Shown: positions 1 through 16,600, counted from the first letter of the stretch. The stretch is DNA of 64,000 bases from Tubulanus polymorphus (GCF_964204645.1 NC_134030.1:11592278-11656277), one strand, 5' to 3'. The notes: generated by a model not told the origin, from the letters alone. Numbers and translations are program-made.

Positions 1-2854
1 TCTTTCTCCGCGTAGATTCTATGGATGTACTGCGCATCTTAAACTCAACTCAAAATTACTTAAAGATAACACCGGTGGAAATAGCTATGGTCAATCATGG
101 CGCGTACTGGCGTGAATCTGTGAAAGTTTGTGATGTCATTTCATAGATAGATAAAGAAGGAAGGCTCCGAGAATCTCAGGTTACTGTGAATAACTGGGGT
201 TCGACTATTCACAAGTTCAAAATATACTTCCTTGTCTGTGAAATACGTTTATTCATACTGTTATAAAAGGCAGTTCCTTTTAAACATTCTGTAATAGTAT
301 TTGTTTTGCTCTTGGATATCAATTCTACGAAGGTTTATTTGTTTATTGTACCGGTACGCATTTTTGAAAATTGAATTGGTCCGGTCCATTAGGCCGTGCC
401 GTGGCAGTCATACTAGTTAGCGTCAGAAAATGTCAGCGTCGGTGATATCTCGTTGTCGTCGATATTAAACGGTCTAAAAATCTAGTTTGTACATCACATA
501 GATTACAAATTGGAGGTCCCTTGTACATCACATTGGGATGCAGCGGTGTTGTTAAGAGTGCTCCTTAAGACGGTTTACGACGTTAGTTAGCACAACTGTG
601 GAGTCAGAGAAACCAATATGGCGCCTCATTCGAAAAGCGGCTCTAATTCAGGCCCAAACTATTAACATTTTGACCAAAAGAAAGTAAGTTTTTGTGGCTT
701 AAAGTTACTGATTTTTATTCCCCCAAAAATGATTTTTTAAATCTTTTCGACTTTTTGAATATGGGCCGTTTTCATCCCTGTGATGTCATAGAAGAAGAAA
801 GTCAGTTGAAAATAATATTTTGTCATTAGTTAATGCTGAAAAATGGGCCTCAGATGCTCCAAAAACCCCTTGAAATTTCAAAATTTTCTTGGGGGCGGAC
901 CCCGAACCCCCCATAAGGGGATTCGCACCTTCGGTGCTCGCAACTGCTGGCCTAGTAGTTGTAGTTATTTCTGCGTTTTTCAGACTACTCCGTTTTCATC
1001 CCTGAACTTGTGTATTGGTTATTTCACAGAGATGCCATCTTGAATCTGTTGAGCACCTTGGGCCAAATTTGGTTTTTTGTAACTAGTCGACTATTTATCG
1101 GAACTAATAATAGGGCCTAACCGAATACGCTTAAACTGCCACTAAGGAATGGTAAAAACACCGTATCTTCGTTATTCTCGATGTTTTCCCCCCTAAATTT
1201 GGCACATTAGTACTTTCCGCATAGTAGCACATTCGTAGAGTATCTGTGTTAACCAGGTATAAAATAAGTAACGAGATGAGTAGTACCTTATAGGTTAACT
1301 ATTTATTTGACGCACGAGCACGTAGTAGCACATGTGGGTCAACATATCCATGTTATAAGCTGACCCCTAGGTGACGCTCCTTCAAAAAAGCGGAATATTA
1401 TGAACTGGGTAAAATCTTTGCACGCATACCTGTACGACATTCTATCCAGAAAGGCAGAAACCCGTTTTTCGCTGCTTGCAGCTATATTTTCTTTAATGTC
1501 CTCATATATTCGGGGAATTATGATGTGGAATGATAAAAATGAAAATTGCTCTGAATAATCTGAAATCTGACAATAATTTCTTTACATCAAATCATTTTCA
1601 AATTGTTAATGAGGAAATATCCAAAACCCCCAAATACGGTTCCTTTGTGTCGTAGAAGTAGAACTCCTGCGATTCATAATGTGATCGTAAAAACGGGTGC
1701 GTCAGCGATAGTCGGATGGTCGACAGTAGTTGCCTAATAACAAGTTGGCGACCACTTTAGTTGCCTGTAAGCTTTACATATTGTGCGAGGTGCTAAGGCT
1801 TCAGACGTGCTTGTTATCTGTCTTTGGACTATTTTGCCTTTATCGCCGAATTACAAAATCTTTTTAATGCTTTAGGTTTAACTCAAACATGAATATCAGA
1901 TCAGGTTAGATTTATGGCACACAAATATTCGCAACATTTTCTATCAATTAGTCTGTACCTGGAACATGTCAAATTAAGAATTGGCCAAATCAGAGTCTGC
2001 CTTGGCACTAGTCTGAATACCAGTCGTTGTTACGGGTTCCCTACAACTCCTGTCGCCAAAGTGACATATAGAGGTTAACTCCTGTTAATTGTTATGTAAC
2101 AACTGATTTGAGCGTCAAATCAAACCTTTGTACTATAATGAATTAATTAGTTACCTTGTTGACTTTGAAGTGCTTTATGATAATATTTGTGATGATTTAA
2201 ATCGGGAACCAGAGAATTTATTGATTTGATTTGAATTGAATTGATTGCCACAATTGGGGTTTCCAATACGGACTGAATTAATGAAATGTAAAAATTCAAC
2301 ATGTCTCACTTAAATTACTCTAAATGTTATTTTTTGTTGATAAAACGCATTAATTTTTGTGAATTTTACCTTAAGAATTTGAAACAAGAATAATATCTGC
2401 ATTGGCATCAATGTCAGTCCATGTTCAAGTCGCCACGAAAAGCCGCCATATTTGTTATGTTGCTTCACCTCAACTATTTTGCTTCACCTCAACTAGGCGA
2501 CTAGTCAAAAGTTTTGAGTTACTACGATCGTCAAAAGTGACTTAGGATTACAAATTTATGCTCAAACAATAGTTAACTTCCATCTGATTACAGAACAGTC
2601 AGTTTGAGGTAAGTTGATGGTGTTTTAAGGGGTGAAATAGACGCTCAAAGCCTCGTCCCTCAAAATTAGGGACGAAAATTAATTTTATATGTGCACTTTG
2701 GCCCTACACGTTGTTTGAGGAACAATGGCTAGGTTCTTGACTAACCTTGGCACATGTGTTGCCAAATTGGCTACTGATGACTGCCCCCTCTGTTAGATTT
2801 AACCCTGAAATTGATATCTAATTGATTTTGATTTCAAAATCTTTCTGATTGCAG
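1..2854. other. Anonymous intergenic or intronic DNA
   Basis: No exon could be supported here. About 600-1045 resembles a dispersed repeat: it has a run of C-rich sequence followed by CACCTTCGGTGCTCGC, a motif recurring in modified form near 49577. 1235-1320 is a partial copy of the hairpin repeat at 20689. The rest is AT-rich and featureless to the eye. Confidence 0.5.
1235..1320 (-). repeat. Partial copy of the 20689 hairpin repeat
   Basis: Read on the minus strand this stretch matches the outer part of the right arm of the hairpin element at 20689-20949, including the shared end GTTAACACAG and the shared blocks GTCAAATAAATA and CTCGTTACTTATTTTA. The hammerhead-like inner part is absent, so it is a truncated copy of the same family. 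Confidence 0.7.
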
Positions 2855-3178
2855 TCTATCATATATGTCTAGACATATCAATCTATTGGAAATACAAGGA
2901 CATTTTCAAAACAATTGAAATGGGTACTCTGTGCGCAAAGACAGATTTTAAGATAGATAATAATCCATTAGCCTATACAATAATTTCTAGGCAATATAGA
3001 AATTATATGAAATCTGTAAACTATTTTAATCAGCTTGAAGACAAATTGGTGACCACTTTATTAAAGTTGAATTCATACCACAGAGGACGATTGAGAAGGG
3101 ACCTGGAACCAGTTTCTGTCCACATAGACAGATTTAATCTGTTCCGAAATTTAGAATGGACCTGGATCGGTCATTCAG
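2855..3178 (+). CDS. Candidate internal exon, unknown protein
   Basis: The segment is open for 107 codons in one frame between a good acceptor (TTTCTGATTGCAG) and a donor (TTCAG then GTGTGA). It enters in phase 1 and leaves in phase 1. The translation has ordinary protein-like composition: aromatic and charged residues, for example YWKYKDIFKTIEMG near its start and LVTTLLKLNSYHRGRLRRDL in the middle, with no low complexity. I do not recognise the family and no partner exon was found nearby. It could belong to a gene with long introns or be an open remnant of a transposon. The ATG inside at 2920 need not be a start. Confidence 0.35.
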
Positions 3179-6452
<3,274 letters not shown>

Positions 6453-7720
6453 TGTCACACACACTCTCACACACACTGTCACACACACTGTCACACACAC
6501 TGTCACACACACTGTCACACACACTGTCACACACACTGTCACACACACTGTCACACACACTGTCACACACACTGTCACACACACTGTCACACACACTGTC
6601 ACACACACTGTCACACACACTGTCACACACACTGTCACACACACTGTCACACACACTGTCACACACACTGTCACACACACTGTCACACACACTGTCACAC
6701 ACACTGTCACACACACTGTCACACACACTGTCACACACACTGTCACACACACTGTCACACACACTGTCACACACACTGTCACACACACTGTCACACACAC
6801 TGTCACACACACTGTCACACACACTGTCACACACACTGTCACACACACTGTCACACACACTGTCACACACACTGTCACACACACTGTCACACACACTGTC
6901 ACACACACTGTCACACACACTGTCACACACACTGTCACACACACTGTCACACACACTGTCACACACACTGTCACACACACTGTCACACACACTGTCACAC
7001 ACACTGTCACACACACTGTCACACACACTGTCACACACACTGTCACACACACTGTCACACACACTGTCACACACACTGTCACACACACTGTCACACACAC
7101 TGTCACACACACTGTCACACACACTGTCACACACACTGTCACACACACTGTCACACACACTGTCACACACACTGTCACACACACTGTCACACACACTGTC
7201 ACACACACTGTCACACACACTGTCACACACACTGTCACACACACTGTCACACACACTGTCACACACACTGTCACACACACTGTCACACACACTGTCACAC
7301 ACACTGTCACACACACTGTCACACACACTGTCACACACACTGTCACACACACTGTCACACACACTGTCACACACACTGTCACACACACTGTCACACACAC
7401 TGTCACACACACTGTCACACACACTGTCACACACACTGTCACACACACTGTCACACACACTGTCACACACACTGTCACACACACTGTCACACACACTGTC
7501 ACACACACTGTCACACACACTGTCACACACACTGTCACACACACTGTCACACACACTGTCACACACACTGTCACACACACTGTCACACACACTGTCACAC
7601 ACACTGTCACACACACTGTCACACACACTGTCACACACACTGTCACACACACTCACACACACTGTCACACACACTGTCACACACACTGTCACACACACTC
7701 ACACACACTGTCACACACAC
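6453..7720. repeat. 12-base minisatellite, about 100 copies
   Basis: The unit TGTCACACACAC is repeated nearly without change from 6477 to about 7650, roughly 98 copies. A few variant units (TCTC at 6465, shortened units after 7650) mark its edges. Because 12 is a multiple of three, the minus strand gives long open frames of SVCD or VCVT repeats, which are artefacts. The homogeneity implies recent expansion or conversion, or assembly copying. Confidence 0.98.
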
Positions 7721-8144
7721 TGTCACACACACTCACACTCACACACTGTCACACACACTCACACTCACACACTGTCACACACACTCACACTCACACACTG
7801 TCACACACACTCACACTCACACACTGTCACACACACTCACACTCACACACTGTCACACACACTCACACTCACACACTGTCACACACACTCACACTCACAC
7901 ACTGTCACACACACTCACACTCACACACTGTCACACACACTCACACTCACACACTGTCACACACACTCACACTCACACACTGTCACACACACTCACACTC
8001 ACACACTGTCACACACACTCACACTCACACACTGTCACACACACTCACACTCACACACTGTCACACACACTCACACTCACACACTGTCACACACACTCAC
8101 ACTCACACACTGTCACACACACTCACACTCACACACTGTCACAC
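7721..8144. repeat. 26-base higher-order minisatellite, 16 copies
   Basis: From 7721 the TGTC mark recurs every 26 bases (7721, 7747, 7773 and on to 8137). Each unit combines one TGTC-type unit with two shorter TCACAC-type units. Sixteen full units fit exactly (8137 minus 7721 is 416, or 16 times 26). The array then ends in irregular CACTCACTC sequence. Confidence 0.97.
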
Positions 8145-8374
8145 ACACACTCACTCACACTCATACACACCCACATGGTAGTATCTAGTATCTAGAGATC
8201 TGACTTATGTGGACGGAGTCTACTGTAAATACTTTTGAATAATTAGGCCAGATGTAGGCTGAGCCTCTTGCTATATAAAAGGAGCAAATTTAAATGCTTT
8301 GGTTACCTGATTAGTCTGAGTGCGTAGTTATATGTGCAGCTTAGATGATGTCATTATTATCAGAAATTGATAGG

Positions 8375-9500
8375 GTTTTTTGACGCCTTATAAAACGTTA
8401 CCATTATGAAACCTAAACAATGTTAACCATTCAGCGTCATTTTACAAACGACAACCATACATCGATGTGCAAAACGTCACAGGTCTATGTGTGCACATAC
8501 AAGCCATTTGGCAAAATATTATTGACAATGACAGACGTAGAATGCCTTCCTGTGATTATATAATGAGCTCTATTTGAATGTCGAAATGATATATATTGCA
8601 TTGAATATCATTAGAAGACGTTTTGTAATAGTAAAGGATGTATGATTATATCAGAAGCAGCGGGCATAAATAGAAATGATAAGTAAATCGGATTATTCGG
8701 TCAAAATGGCGGATGTATACACGATTTTGAAGTCCGATATAAAAGTAAGACCCTGACATGGGGATGCTGGTGGAATGACGAAGCTATCTACGATGTGTGT
8801 AGGGCCGGCGTGAATTTCATCGGCGGCTACAAGCGGTCAATATAAAAATGTGTAAACATATAATTTCAATATTCAAATTATGTTCGATATTAGGGGTATG
8901 CAGGTTTCTTGAGATTAGCAATTTATAATAGCATAGCTGTCATAAACGGCTCCGCGTTCTCTGATGGCATGTGTAGGTGACAATTCAATTCAATTCTATA
9001 TTGATCCTATCTATTAAAATTCCAAAATTCAAGAAAGTTACAAATTTTAGAATAAGAAAATACAATATACAAGACACACGCGTAATTCATACCGAATAAC
9101 ATAAATAAGTTATTTTAAATGACTGTCTACTTCAACCCAGACTCAAGAGGATATCGAGTGACAGCCAAACCGGCGGACCGGGCCGGCTGGCAAGGCCACA
9201 TGATATGCTCCAAAGTCATGATGAAGCAGACATCAGAAGAGCTCTTTTCTCAACCATGGAGGCAATGAAGTTGCAGACCAGCTTACAGACAAAAGTGATT
9301 GAAGTCGGTCGCAAGTTATCAACTTAAACTAGTACAATACAGTCAAAGACCTACCAAATCGCCAAATGTCATAATTCCCCAAATTTCTTAAAACTTCGAT
9401 TTCAAATTCGCAATTCAACATAAGCTTATCCCAGAAATTCTACATTTTTTTCGCAGACGTCAAATAATTTATTGAAATTGATTTTCGAGTTATCGTTGAG
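8375..9500 (-). repeat. Inverted copy of the 51800-53490 segment
   Basis: Read on the minus strand, this block follows 51800-53490 almost base for base in long stretches, but lacks the 522-base foldback insertion at 52440-52961. Shared landmarks include the tail ATTGAATTGAATTG followed by a CACCT block, the region ending TAGGGGTATGCAG, and the ACGTTTTATAAGGCGTCA end. The part at 8985-9360 looks like the 3' end of a LINE (a short tail of TTGAA-type repeats), and the rest is of unknown nature. The block stops at about 8375, short of the satellite. Confidence 0.85.
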
Positions 9501-9508
9501 TCTAGTAT

Positions 9509-9563
9509 GGCAGGGTTTTGTGCCATGGCTGAGTAGCAATGCCATCAGGTTTGAATCCCTGCC
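9509..9563 (+). repeat. tRNA-like sequence (SINE head or tRNA remnant)
   Basis: GGCAGGG at the start can pair with CCCTGCC at the end, like an acceptor stem. It contains GGTTTGAATCC, a good B box with T-arm shape, and ATGGCTGAGTAGC, which resembles a D arm and A box. At 55 bases it is too short for a full tRNA and lacks a proper anticodon arm. It is most likely a tRNA-derived SINE head or decayed tRNA copy. Confidence 0.4.
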
Positions 9564-9599
9564 GATGAAGGCGGTGGCCATCTATCAAATCTAGGAAAT

Positions 9600-9860
9600 T
9601 CAATTATCGAAAAAGCCTCATATTACAGGGGATCATTCATGAAAATCTGAACGCAAAAAATATCAGTTTCAAAAAGCCAATCATTCAAGTTAGATTTCTG
9701 TGAAATCTTTAGTTGATTTGGTTCTTTGGAGGAGTTATCATTTGCATCCACAGAAAATTTATCATTGACAATTAAGCAATGGTTGGCTAAGATAGCTTTT
9801 TCTGCCAAGTTGGCGCTGTAAGCATAAATAACTCACATGCTGATTAGCCATGTGCTTGGA
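9600..9860. repeat. Dispersed repeat shared with 61150-61760
   Basis: Blocks such as TTCATGAAAATCT, GATTTCTGTGAAATCTT and TTAGCCATGTGCTTG occur in the same order and spacing as in 61150-61760, where a hAT-like MITE interrupts the repeat. The ends are not defined and there is no coding sequence. The class is unknown. Confidence 0.65.
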
Positions 9861-10202
9861 TTGCAAATTCAATTCAATTTTATCTGCCGATGTCAATCTC
9901 ATGCAAAGATCAGATCAGTGGCAATGAGCTGCATATGTCCTAGTTGATGGAATACAACTGTCTCTGACAGTTGCAACCAAAATAAGCTGCTTCGTGACCA
10001 CTGAACAAGTAATGATGGAAATCAATCCTATATGGATATAAGTTGACTACAGAGCATCGGTAGTGCAGCCTATAGGATTTTTTGGCATCACATTGGCTGG
10101 CCGCTCGACAAAATATATGGTCACCTGATACTACCTTACATTGCGTCATTGTAGTATGATACATATGACAATATATCATTTTAATTGTGATAATCCTGAA
10201 TT

Positions 10203-10665
10203 AATAATTGAGAATTGTATCTCTGAAATATGATATCGCTAGATACAGTATATGGAGCCTCTTAACAAAATTTTTATTCCATTGTAGAACTATTCCGCTG
10301 TTGCACATCAGGTATTTCCTTCCAAAATATTCTCCCATGAGACCATCACAGCTGTCCATCTTTGTAAGCCAATCATTTCAAATAATATTTTTCTCCTCAT
10401 CCTTTGGCGAATAATCACAAAACGAATGGCATAAATGAGACTGTGTATTCATAACCCACGGGAAATTAGCTGAATAAGTTTCAGCCATTTTCACTGCATG
10501 ATTGAGCTTCAAGGATTGTAATCTAATTTCATCAGTTATTTTTCTTATTAGCCACTGAGGCTGAAATGACAACAGGCTGCCTTCATATTTTTGAATGAGA
10601 TTTAGCAACAGTGCTGAGCGAATAAGATCTGGATTGCTTGGTTTGTTTTTCTGTAGCACCATCAC
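10203..10665 (-). pseudogene. Decayed coding-like frame, unknown protein
   Basis: One minus-strand frame stays open from 10665 to about 10203 except for a single TGA near 10376, where a TGG codon would keep the frame. The translation is protein-like on both sides of the stop, for example SFQPQWLIRKITDEIRLQS upstream and MGEYFGRKYLMCNSGI downstream, about 150 residues in all. An acceptor-like GATGACCAG sits at its start. I do not recognise the protein. It could be an inactivated transposon gene or a processed or exonic pseudogene. Confidence 0.35.
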
Positions 10666-10739
10666 TGGTCATCATAAAACAATTTTGGTTTTAGAAAGTA
10701 CATGAAATAGATCTGTGCCCCTTCCCCCCTATAAAACCT

Positions 10740-11068
10740 GGAAATTATTTCAGTTATCGATTTCAATTTCGATTTCAATTTCAATTTATTCATCATAAAT
10801 CCAAAGTATAAGATTGTGTATGAAGAAAAACAACAATAACAACAAACAGACAACAACAAAAAGGAGGCGCAATAAAAGAAAAACATAAAAGGAGAGAGAG
10901 AAGTAATGCAATATCTAATAAATACATACAATATTCTTTAATGATATTTACAAGCCCATAATATATGAATTTTGCAATATTTAAGAAGATTGGCTGATTG
11001 GGATTAGTAAAGGCCGAAAGAAAAGTCTCTAGGTTTAGATTTAAATGAAATGTGTCTGGTAGGCCCAT
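10740..11068 (-). mobile_element. Non-LTR retrotransposon 3' end
   Basis: Read on the minus strand, an open frame (NLETFLSAFTNPNQPIFLNI, then AKFIYY) resembles the extreme C-terminus that follows the zinc knuckle in LINE ORF2 proteins. An AT-rich 3' UTR and a tail of GAAATT-type repeats at 10750-10790 follow. This is a 5'-truncated insertion. The clade is uncertain, and the unit at 42490 has a similar organisation. Confidence 0.5.
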
Positions 11069-11146
11069 ATCACATTTCTATGGGGATATGTGTTTCAACT
11101 AGCTGTCTATTCCTTTTTGTATTTAGCCTGTCCTTACTATCATCGG

Positions 11147-11469
11147 TTTAACCTTCTGAAATATTTCAACGCATCTCTCATGATTTGGGAATAATTCAGA
11201 AATTCCTTTCGACAGAAATGAAAGAGAGGTTTTTGCTGCAGGTTGTATGTAGTACATGGTAATCAGTCAAGCTGCCACCACCGGTTATAAAATTCAATTA
11301 CAGGTTTGCCATAAGCTGCTAAATTATGGACGTTGTGCCGATGGTCGGCAACTAAAATTGATCGGACAAAGATTGCCCGAAGGAGATTCACTAAGTGTCG
11401 AATTGGTTTTTGCATCAAATTGGTGGCTTTAACGTGGAAAGTGATTTGAGCCCTGAAGCTGATCAACAT
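11147..11469 (-). pseudogene. Decayed coding-like frame, unknown protein
   Basis: A minus-strand frame from 11469 stays open to 11263 and continues past one TGA to about 11147, ending in two stops. It reads like protein (LLRAIFVRSILVADHRHNVH and later FRKEF-like sequence), but I do not recognise it. It lies upstream, in the same direction, of the frame at 10203-10665 and may be part of the same decayed unit, with the LINE between them. Confidence 0.25.
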
Positions 11470-13033
11470 CTCATCATGTTTTTTTCATGAAAAGCCACAA
11501 ACACAGAATGACTTTCGGAGTCTCTAAATGTGAAGGCCTTTTTAGAGAAACAGATTTTGAAATATCATATGAAAAGGGTTACTAATGAGGTAGCCTACTG
11601 TAGCCTCACTTATACTGTGGCGAGTGAGGATTCTGAGAGGATCCATCAGGTTTGCTAGTTGGTACTCATTAACCACACTTAAATTTCATCTACATTTTAG
11701 TTGAATGCAAAACAACTTTTCTCATTAGTTTATCAATTCTTTGGTGAAGTCTACCCTGAAAGAAGAAAGTCAATCCTCAGGTCTATGTAGGCTATGTACA
11801 AAGATAAAACGAAAGGCTTTTTCCTCTGTAACATTTCTTGACTTGAATATAAGCTCGAGATCACTTGAAAAGAATAAAGGTAACAAAATGTATTGCTAGT
11901 GTGACAGATGAACTGGCCTTCCTAAAATGTTCATACGAATTTGATAGTGGTGCTGCCTTTCAATATAACTATGTACTACCATAGGAGGTCACATTTAATG
12001 AACGATGCACGTTACAAATGAATAATTATGTTATTTTATTTTATTTGTTGTATTGATCAGTGCAAACAAAGATCTGAGAAAAATAAATTCAAAGCATCAA
12101 GAATACTGACCATATTAAAACCCCCATTAAATTGGCCCCGATTTTTTGAGTTGAAATGAACTTAGTAATGTTGTTCTTGGGACGGATTTCCTTAGTTATA
12201 AAATCTTTAAAATAATAAGATTATATAGGCCCATGCCCACTTAAATCCTAGTGCTTTCGTCAAATATTTTCTCCAAATAGTTAAAATCATATGGCTTTTA
12301 TCAAATATTTTGTCCTACTAATGAAAAAAATCATTATAAGATAAGGATTATTTCCATGGTTATAAGTCTTAATCTGCCACCATTGGCCTATCCCCGTAAC
12401 TTCTTGGTAAATTTTTCAAATCCATGAATATGACGACACGTCGCCGTTACATGGGGTTGACTGTTATGTGCGGTTGATGACATTATGGAGATGCAGAAAT
12501 ACCAGGGGGGTCTGTGGGTGGATTATTAAGCTAAATAACCGAACAAAATGGACTTGGGCTTCAGACCATCAATGCGTTAAAATGGAAAAAATATCTCCCT
12601 GCTGAAATTTGGACTCAGCATTTCGCTCACCACCTGAATTTTCCACCACTGCACCATTCATACCGCACTAATACGATATGCGCGAAAACCGTCCTAATCA
12701 TTGACATTACAAATGGTTCGTGCGCATCTGTGCATATAAGCCGCAAATCCATACTTCACCTCACACATTTCAAGGGAAACAACCCACAGTCTGCGATGTT
12801 TATGAAAAGTCATAATGTGGCGATAATATCTTAGTTTCTCAAATTTTGCGTTACAGTGTGCCGGTATACTTTTTTGATGCTGTTACAATAGTGTTACATT
12901 GACAACCACTATAAGGCTATGCGTTATTCAAAGGGTACTGTGTGAGCCCGTATGCACTGCGTCGTCGATATTGGCATTTCAAAATAACAATTGTGAATTT
13001 TGGAATCGATTGATCCTTTGAATTATCATCATT

Positions 13034-13604
13034 GGTTCTTGGGCTTCGGTGAGACCCTTATTCTTATACTATCAATCTGTCTGTCTGCTTGTCTTTCAAC
13101 TACTTAGCTTCCTTAATAGTGGGTCGGTCTTGATGAAACTTGGGTGCAATGTTGGTATTGGGGTTTTGTTTTGCAGTGCCAAAAACGGGCCAAGTGCACC
13201 ACCTAGCAGCAGAACCATGCACTAAAAACTGTTTTATAGTGACATGACCTTGAAGATGACCTGGCCAAACTAAACAAGTCGAAATTCAAAAAGTTGTCTT
13301 GAAAAAAAATTTAGCTTTAGTCCCTAGATACAACATATCTAAAATGCAATGAGAACTAAAGTGGATCTTCATGAATCTTGGGTACCAAGTTGGTATTGGG
13401 GTCTAGTTGTGCAGTACAAAGAATGCACCCGGTGTACCCCCAAGAGGCAGAATTAGGCATTAAAAATTTGTTTTTAACAGAGGAAGGGGGTTGAAATTTA
13501 AAGAGTTTTCTTGACAAAATTTAGCTATTGGCCTTAGAAACATCTAAAATGCAAAGGGAACTAACACGTGGTCACTTCAGAGTTCTAGTCTGAGCCCAAG
13601 AACC
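13034..13604. mobile_element. Helentron-like element with two internal repeats
   Basis: The ends carry a perfect 12-base inverted repeat, GGTTCTTGGGCT at 13034-13045 and AGCCCAAGAACC at 13593-13604. Between them are two related units of about 240 bases, sharing GTTGGTATTGGGGT, AAAATTTAGCT and ATCTAAAATGCAA in order. Short subterminal inverted repeats around a tandem core are typical of Helentron-associated or pearl-like non-autonomous elements. No coding capacity and no clear target duplication are visible, so the class is an inference. Confidence 0.55.
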
Positions 13605-16600
13605 GTTATCGCCGATTGCTTGTATTATTCATTGTCAGTATTCGGCGATATGTGTGTGGTAGTTTTTTGGTTAAAATTGGTTTTTGTTGGTTCATTAGAC
13701 TAATCATCGTTTCAGACTTGCTCGGAATTCATTAATCTATCGGAAAATTTCAAGTAGGCAGTCAATTCAGTCAATCAGTGCATGCCTTAAATTCCTCACA
13801 GTAGACAATACAAATTCTAGTTTCTGCGGGATTATATTATAATATATATGTATATTTGAGACCCGTTGGATAATATGATGACTCATTTCTTTTGAGAGCC
13901 TAAAAATCCAGTTCAAAATTTCATTGAAAATAAACTAATTTTCACTATGTATAAGTGTATTCCTGTGCCATCTGTTGTGTGCCGCTATTTCCCATTAATT
14001 TCTAATGATTAAGAAACTAAGCTTTAATTGTCGATTTTAAATAGTGACGCTGCTTAAGACTTATTGGCCCGCTTAGTATCTGGAAGAAAACTGAATATTC
14101 AAGAGCTTAAACTTCTTTGTGAATAGAAATGAATTGTTTCATGGATCTTCATGAAAAATATTAACAAATGTTGTTTTCTGCTTGATGTGTAAAACTTCCT
14201 ATCTCAACAAATAATCGATGGCTTTCAATTTATTCCAATTTGTTTGCTCGAGATCACTGCGGCATCAAGATCTATAACTCAATTTACCTTCGGAAATATT
14301 CGAGAATTTTCCAATTTTGGATGTGCTAGATCAGCATAGATAAATGTGAGGGATTATTTGTACATTCAACAAAATTAGATATCTCTGTTAATTACGAAAT
14401 TATTTGCAGTTTCTGATTGATAGAATTCATTATACGCTATTAATGATCATAAGGGCTAGGGTTCATTAAAATGTCTCGATTCGAAAATTAGACAAATTCC
14501 GATGTTTCTATTGAACGCAATTACAATTCAACCTGTGAATCGATGAATACCTCTACGAAAAACTGGGGTGATATTTTTTGATTGTGCCGAATCTGCTCTT
14601 CGATCTATTCGCTTCTGCGTAGCCTTGGAATGATGGAATATACACTATGACAAATGGTCGTCATTATGTGTATGACAGCTATCAAGTTCTATAACCGCGG
14701 TAGTTGATGGACCGGAAAATATAATTCTCCCTCAGCTCGCTATGTAACTATTCAACTGGAACATTCATACGAAAAGGATTTCCCTCATCCAAAATTTCAT
14801 CTTACGGCTGATCAACGTATACGTTTTTTTGCGTGGAAATGGTTAACTGATGCTTATGCGCTATCCACTTTTGACAAAGCTCTATTTAATTTTGGATATG
14901 AAATCATATTTGGAGCAAGACCCGTGCAGTTTTGGAGACTAATTTACGATCTCTTAAACCATGTTTTCTTTTACTTATCACTCAAAATAACTCGACCAAA
15001 ATGTCTAAAATAATTTGTGATTAATGGAATCGTTGACTGCAGACAACTCTTAATCTAGACAGCCTATTTTGTATTTAGTAACTTGTATATCAATGTTGTC
15101 AGAAGCAAACAAAAACAGCAAGATGCTGTGTTGTTAAAATCTAAATGTTTTATTGTAGCATAACTCAATAGCAAATCATTTCATGAAATTTTTTTGGGCT
15201 GAATGAATTCATTCATTGGTGAATGTTACTTACTTGATTTTTACATGAGTGTACTCATTCCCGTTTTTGGATTGTTTTCACTGCGATATTTCACTTTATT
15301 AATCCCTATCGCTTATTATTATCACAATAGCGGGTCAGTCAATCAAATACGTATCCAACAAATGTCCGAAGATTACTCACTCGATCATGTGTGTTGCGGT
15401 CATTTCACTATCATACAAACGTACAAATGAAAATATTTTTTAAAGTATTTGATCATGATAAGGCGTAACGATATTCATTTATTTCGGTCGCTGAGAGTGG
15501 TATATCCGTGGTGATGCAAGGTGATTTAGTCTGAATGACAGGATATCGCTGCTTGGTCGGTACACTCGCATGTAGTCTCATAGTGACAGTTGTCAAGCGC
15601 ATTTCCATTAACAGTTAGTTCGACCGCAGTCTCTAATGCCATATTGACTAGTCTTAATCTATCTTACGCTTTCATCCTCAGTTTATCTTGTCTGTGAAAT
15701 TTTACACTTTGGATGTCGATTTTTTGCATATTATTTATTTCACCTTCAGCGCGATGTAGTCAAACTTAAACAGACCTATTCAATACTGCCTGTATAAGTA
15801 TGGCAGGGACAATTCATGAAATTGTCATAGTTCTGGCTTTAAAGTTGGATTGTATTAATGAGGCAACATATGAAAGAACAACATATATTTAGGATTGAAC
15901 ATTTAGTTCTACGTATATCACTAAAAAGAGTCACCCTTGAATAGTTTGAGCATCTATAGCTGTGGTGCATCGGTTGTCTGACTGGGGGGTTTCGTCAAGA
16001 GGCACCCAGCGAGTAATTATGAGATTCAGCAAGGCATGTGCTCCTATGATTGGTAAAAAAAGTTGTACTAAAAAGACAATTAAAACCCTTTACTGGAAAG
16101 TGATGAACTACATGAGTGATCTGCATGAATGGTAGGTGGTGGCTGTCAACTTGGCGCAACCACACAATACCTTATTGCTGCATACTGTTGACAGTGTAGT
16201 AAATTCAGTAACTGATTGGTGGCGCATGTGACACTTGCCGCAACTCAAAAAAAAATGTGCCGCTTAAAGAGTTTTTAGGGGTAATGCAGGTTTACCTTTA
16301 TAGGAGTGATAGTATAATCAGCCATACTACATGAATAGTAATTCAGGAGTGAACCTGTCAAGCACGGTATGGACTTATGTATATTAAGTTTGTGTCGAGA
16401 AAAACAGAGATGATTGATCTTTATTAAACTCATGTTGATGAAATGAACTATTTCAACCAGGAGACAACAGACCTTTTAATTAGGCCTATATGCATGAGTG
16501 ACAGCTATATGAAAGTACAAAGTTTCAATTCAGTTGAGATGACGCGTAGCTAAACTATTATCTACATCCGAGGTGACTATTTTCTTTGACAATGAGTTTC

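Noticed and set aside
6453-7720. Possible CRISPR-like regular array
   Set aside because: Units are 12 bases with no unique spacers, in an animal genome; it is a minisatellite.
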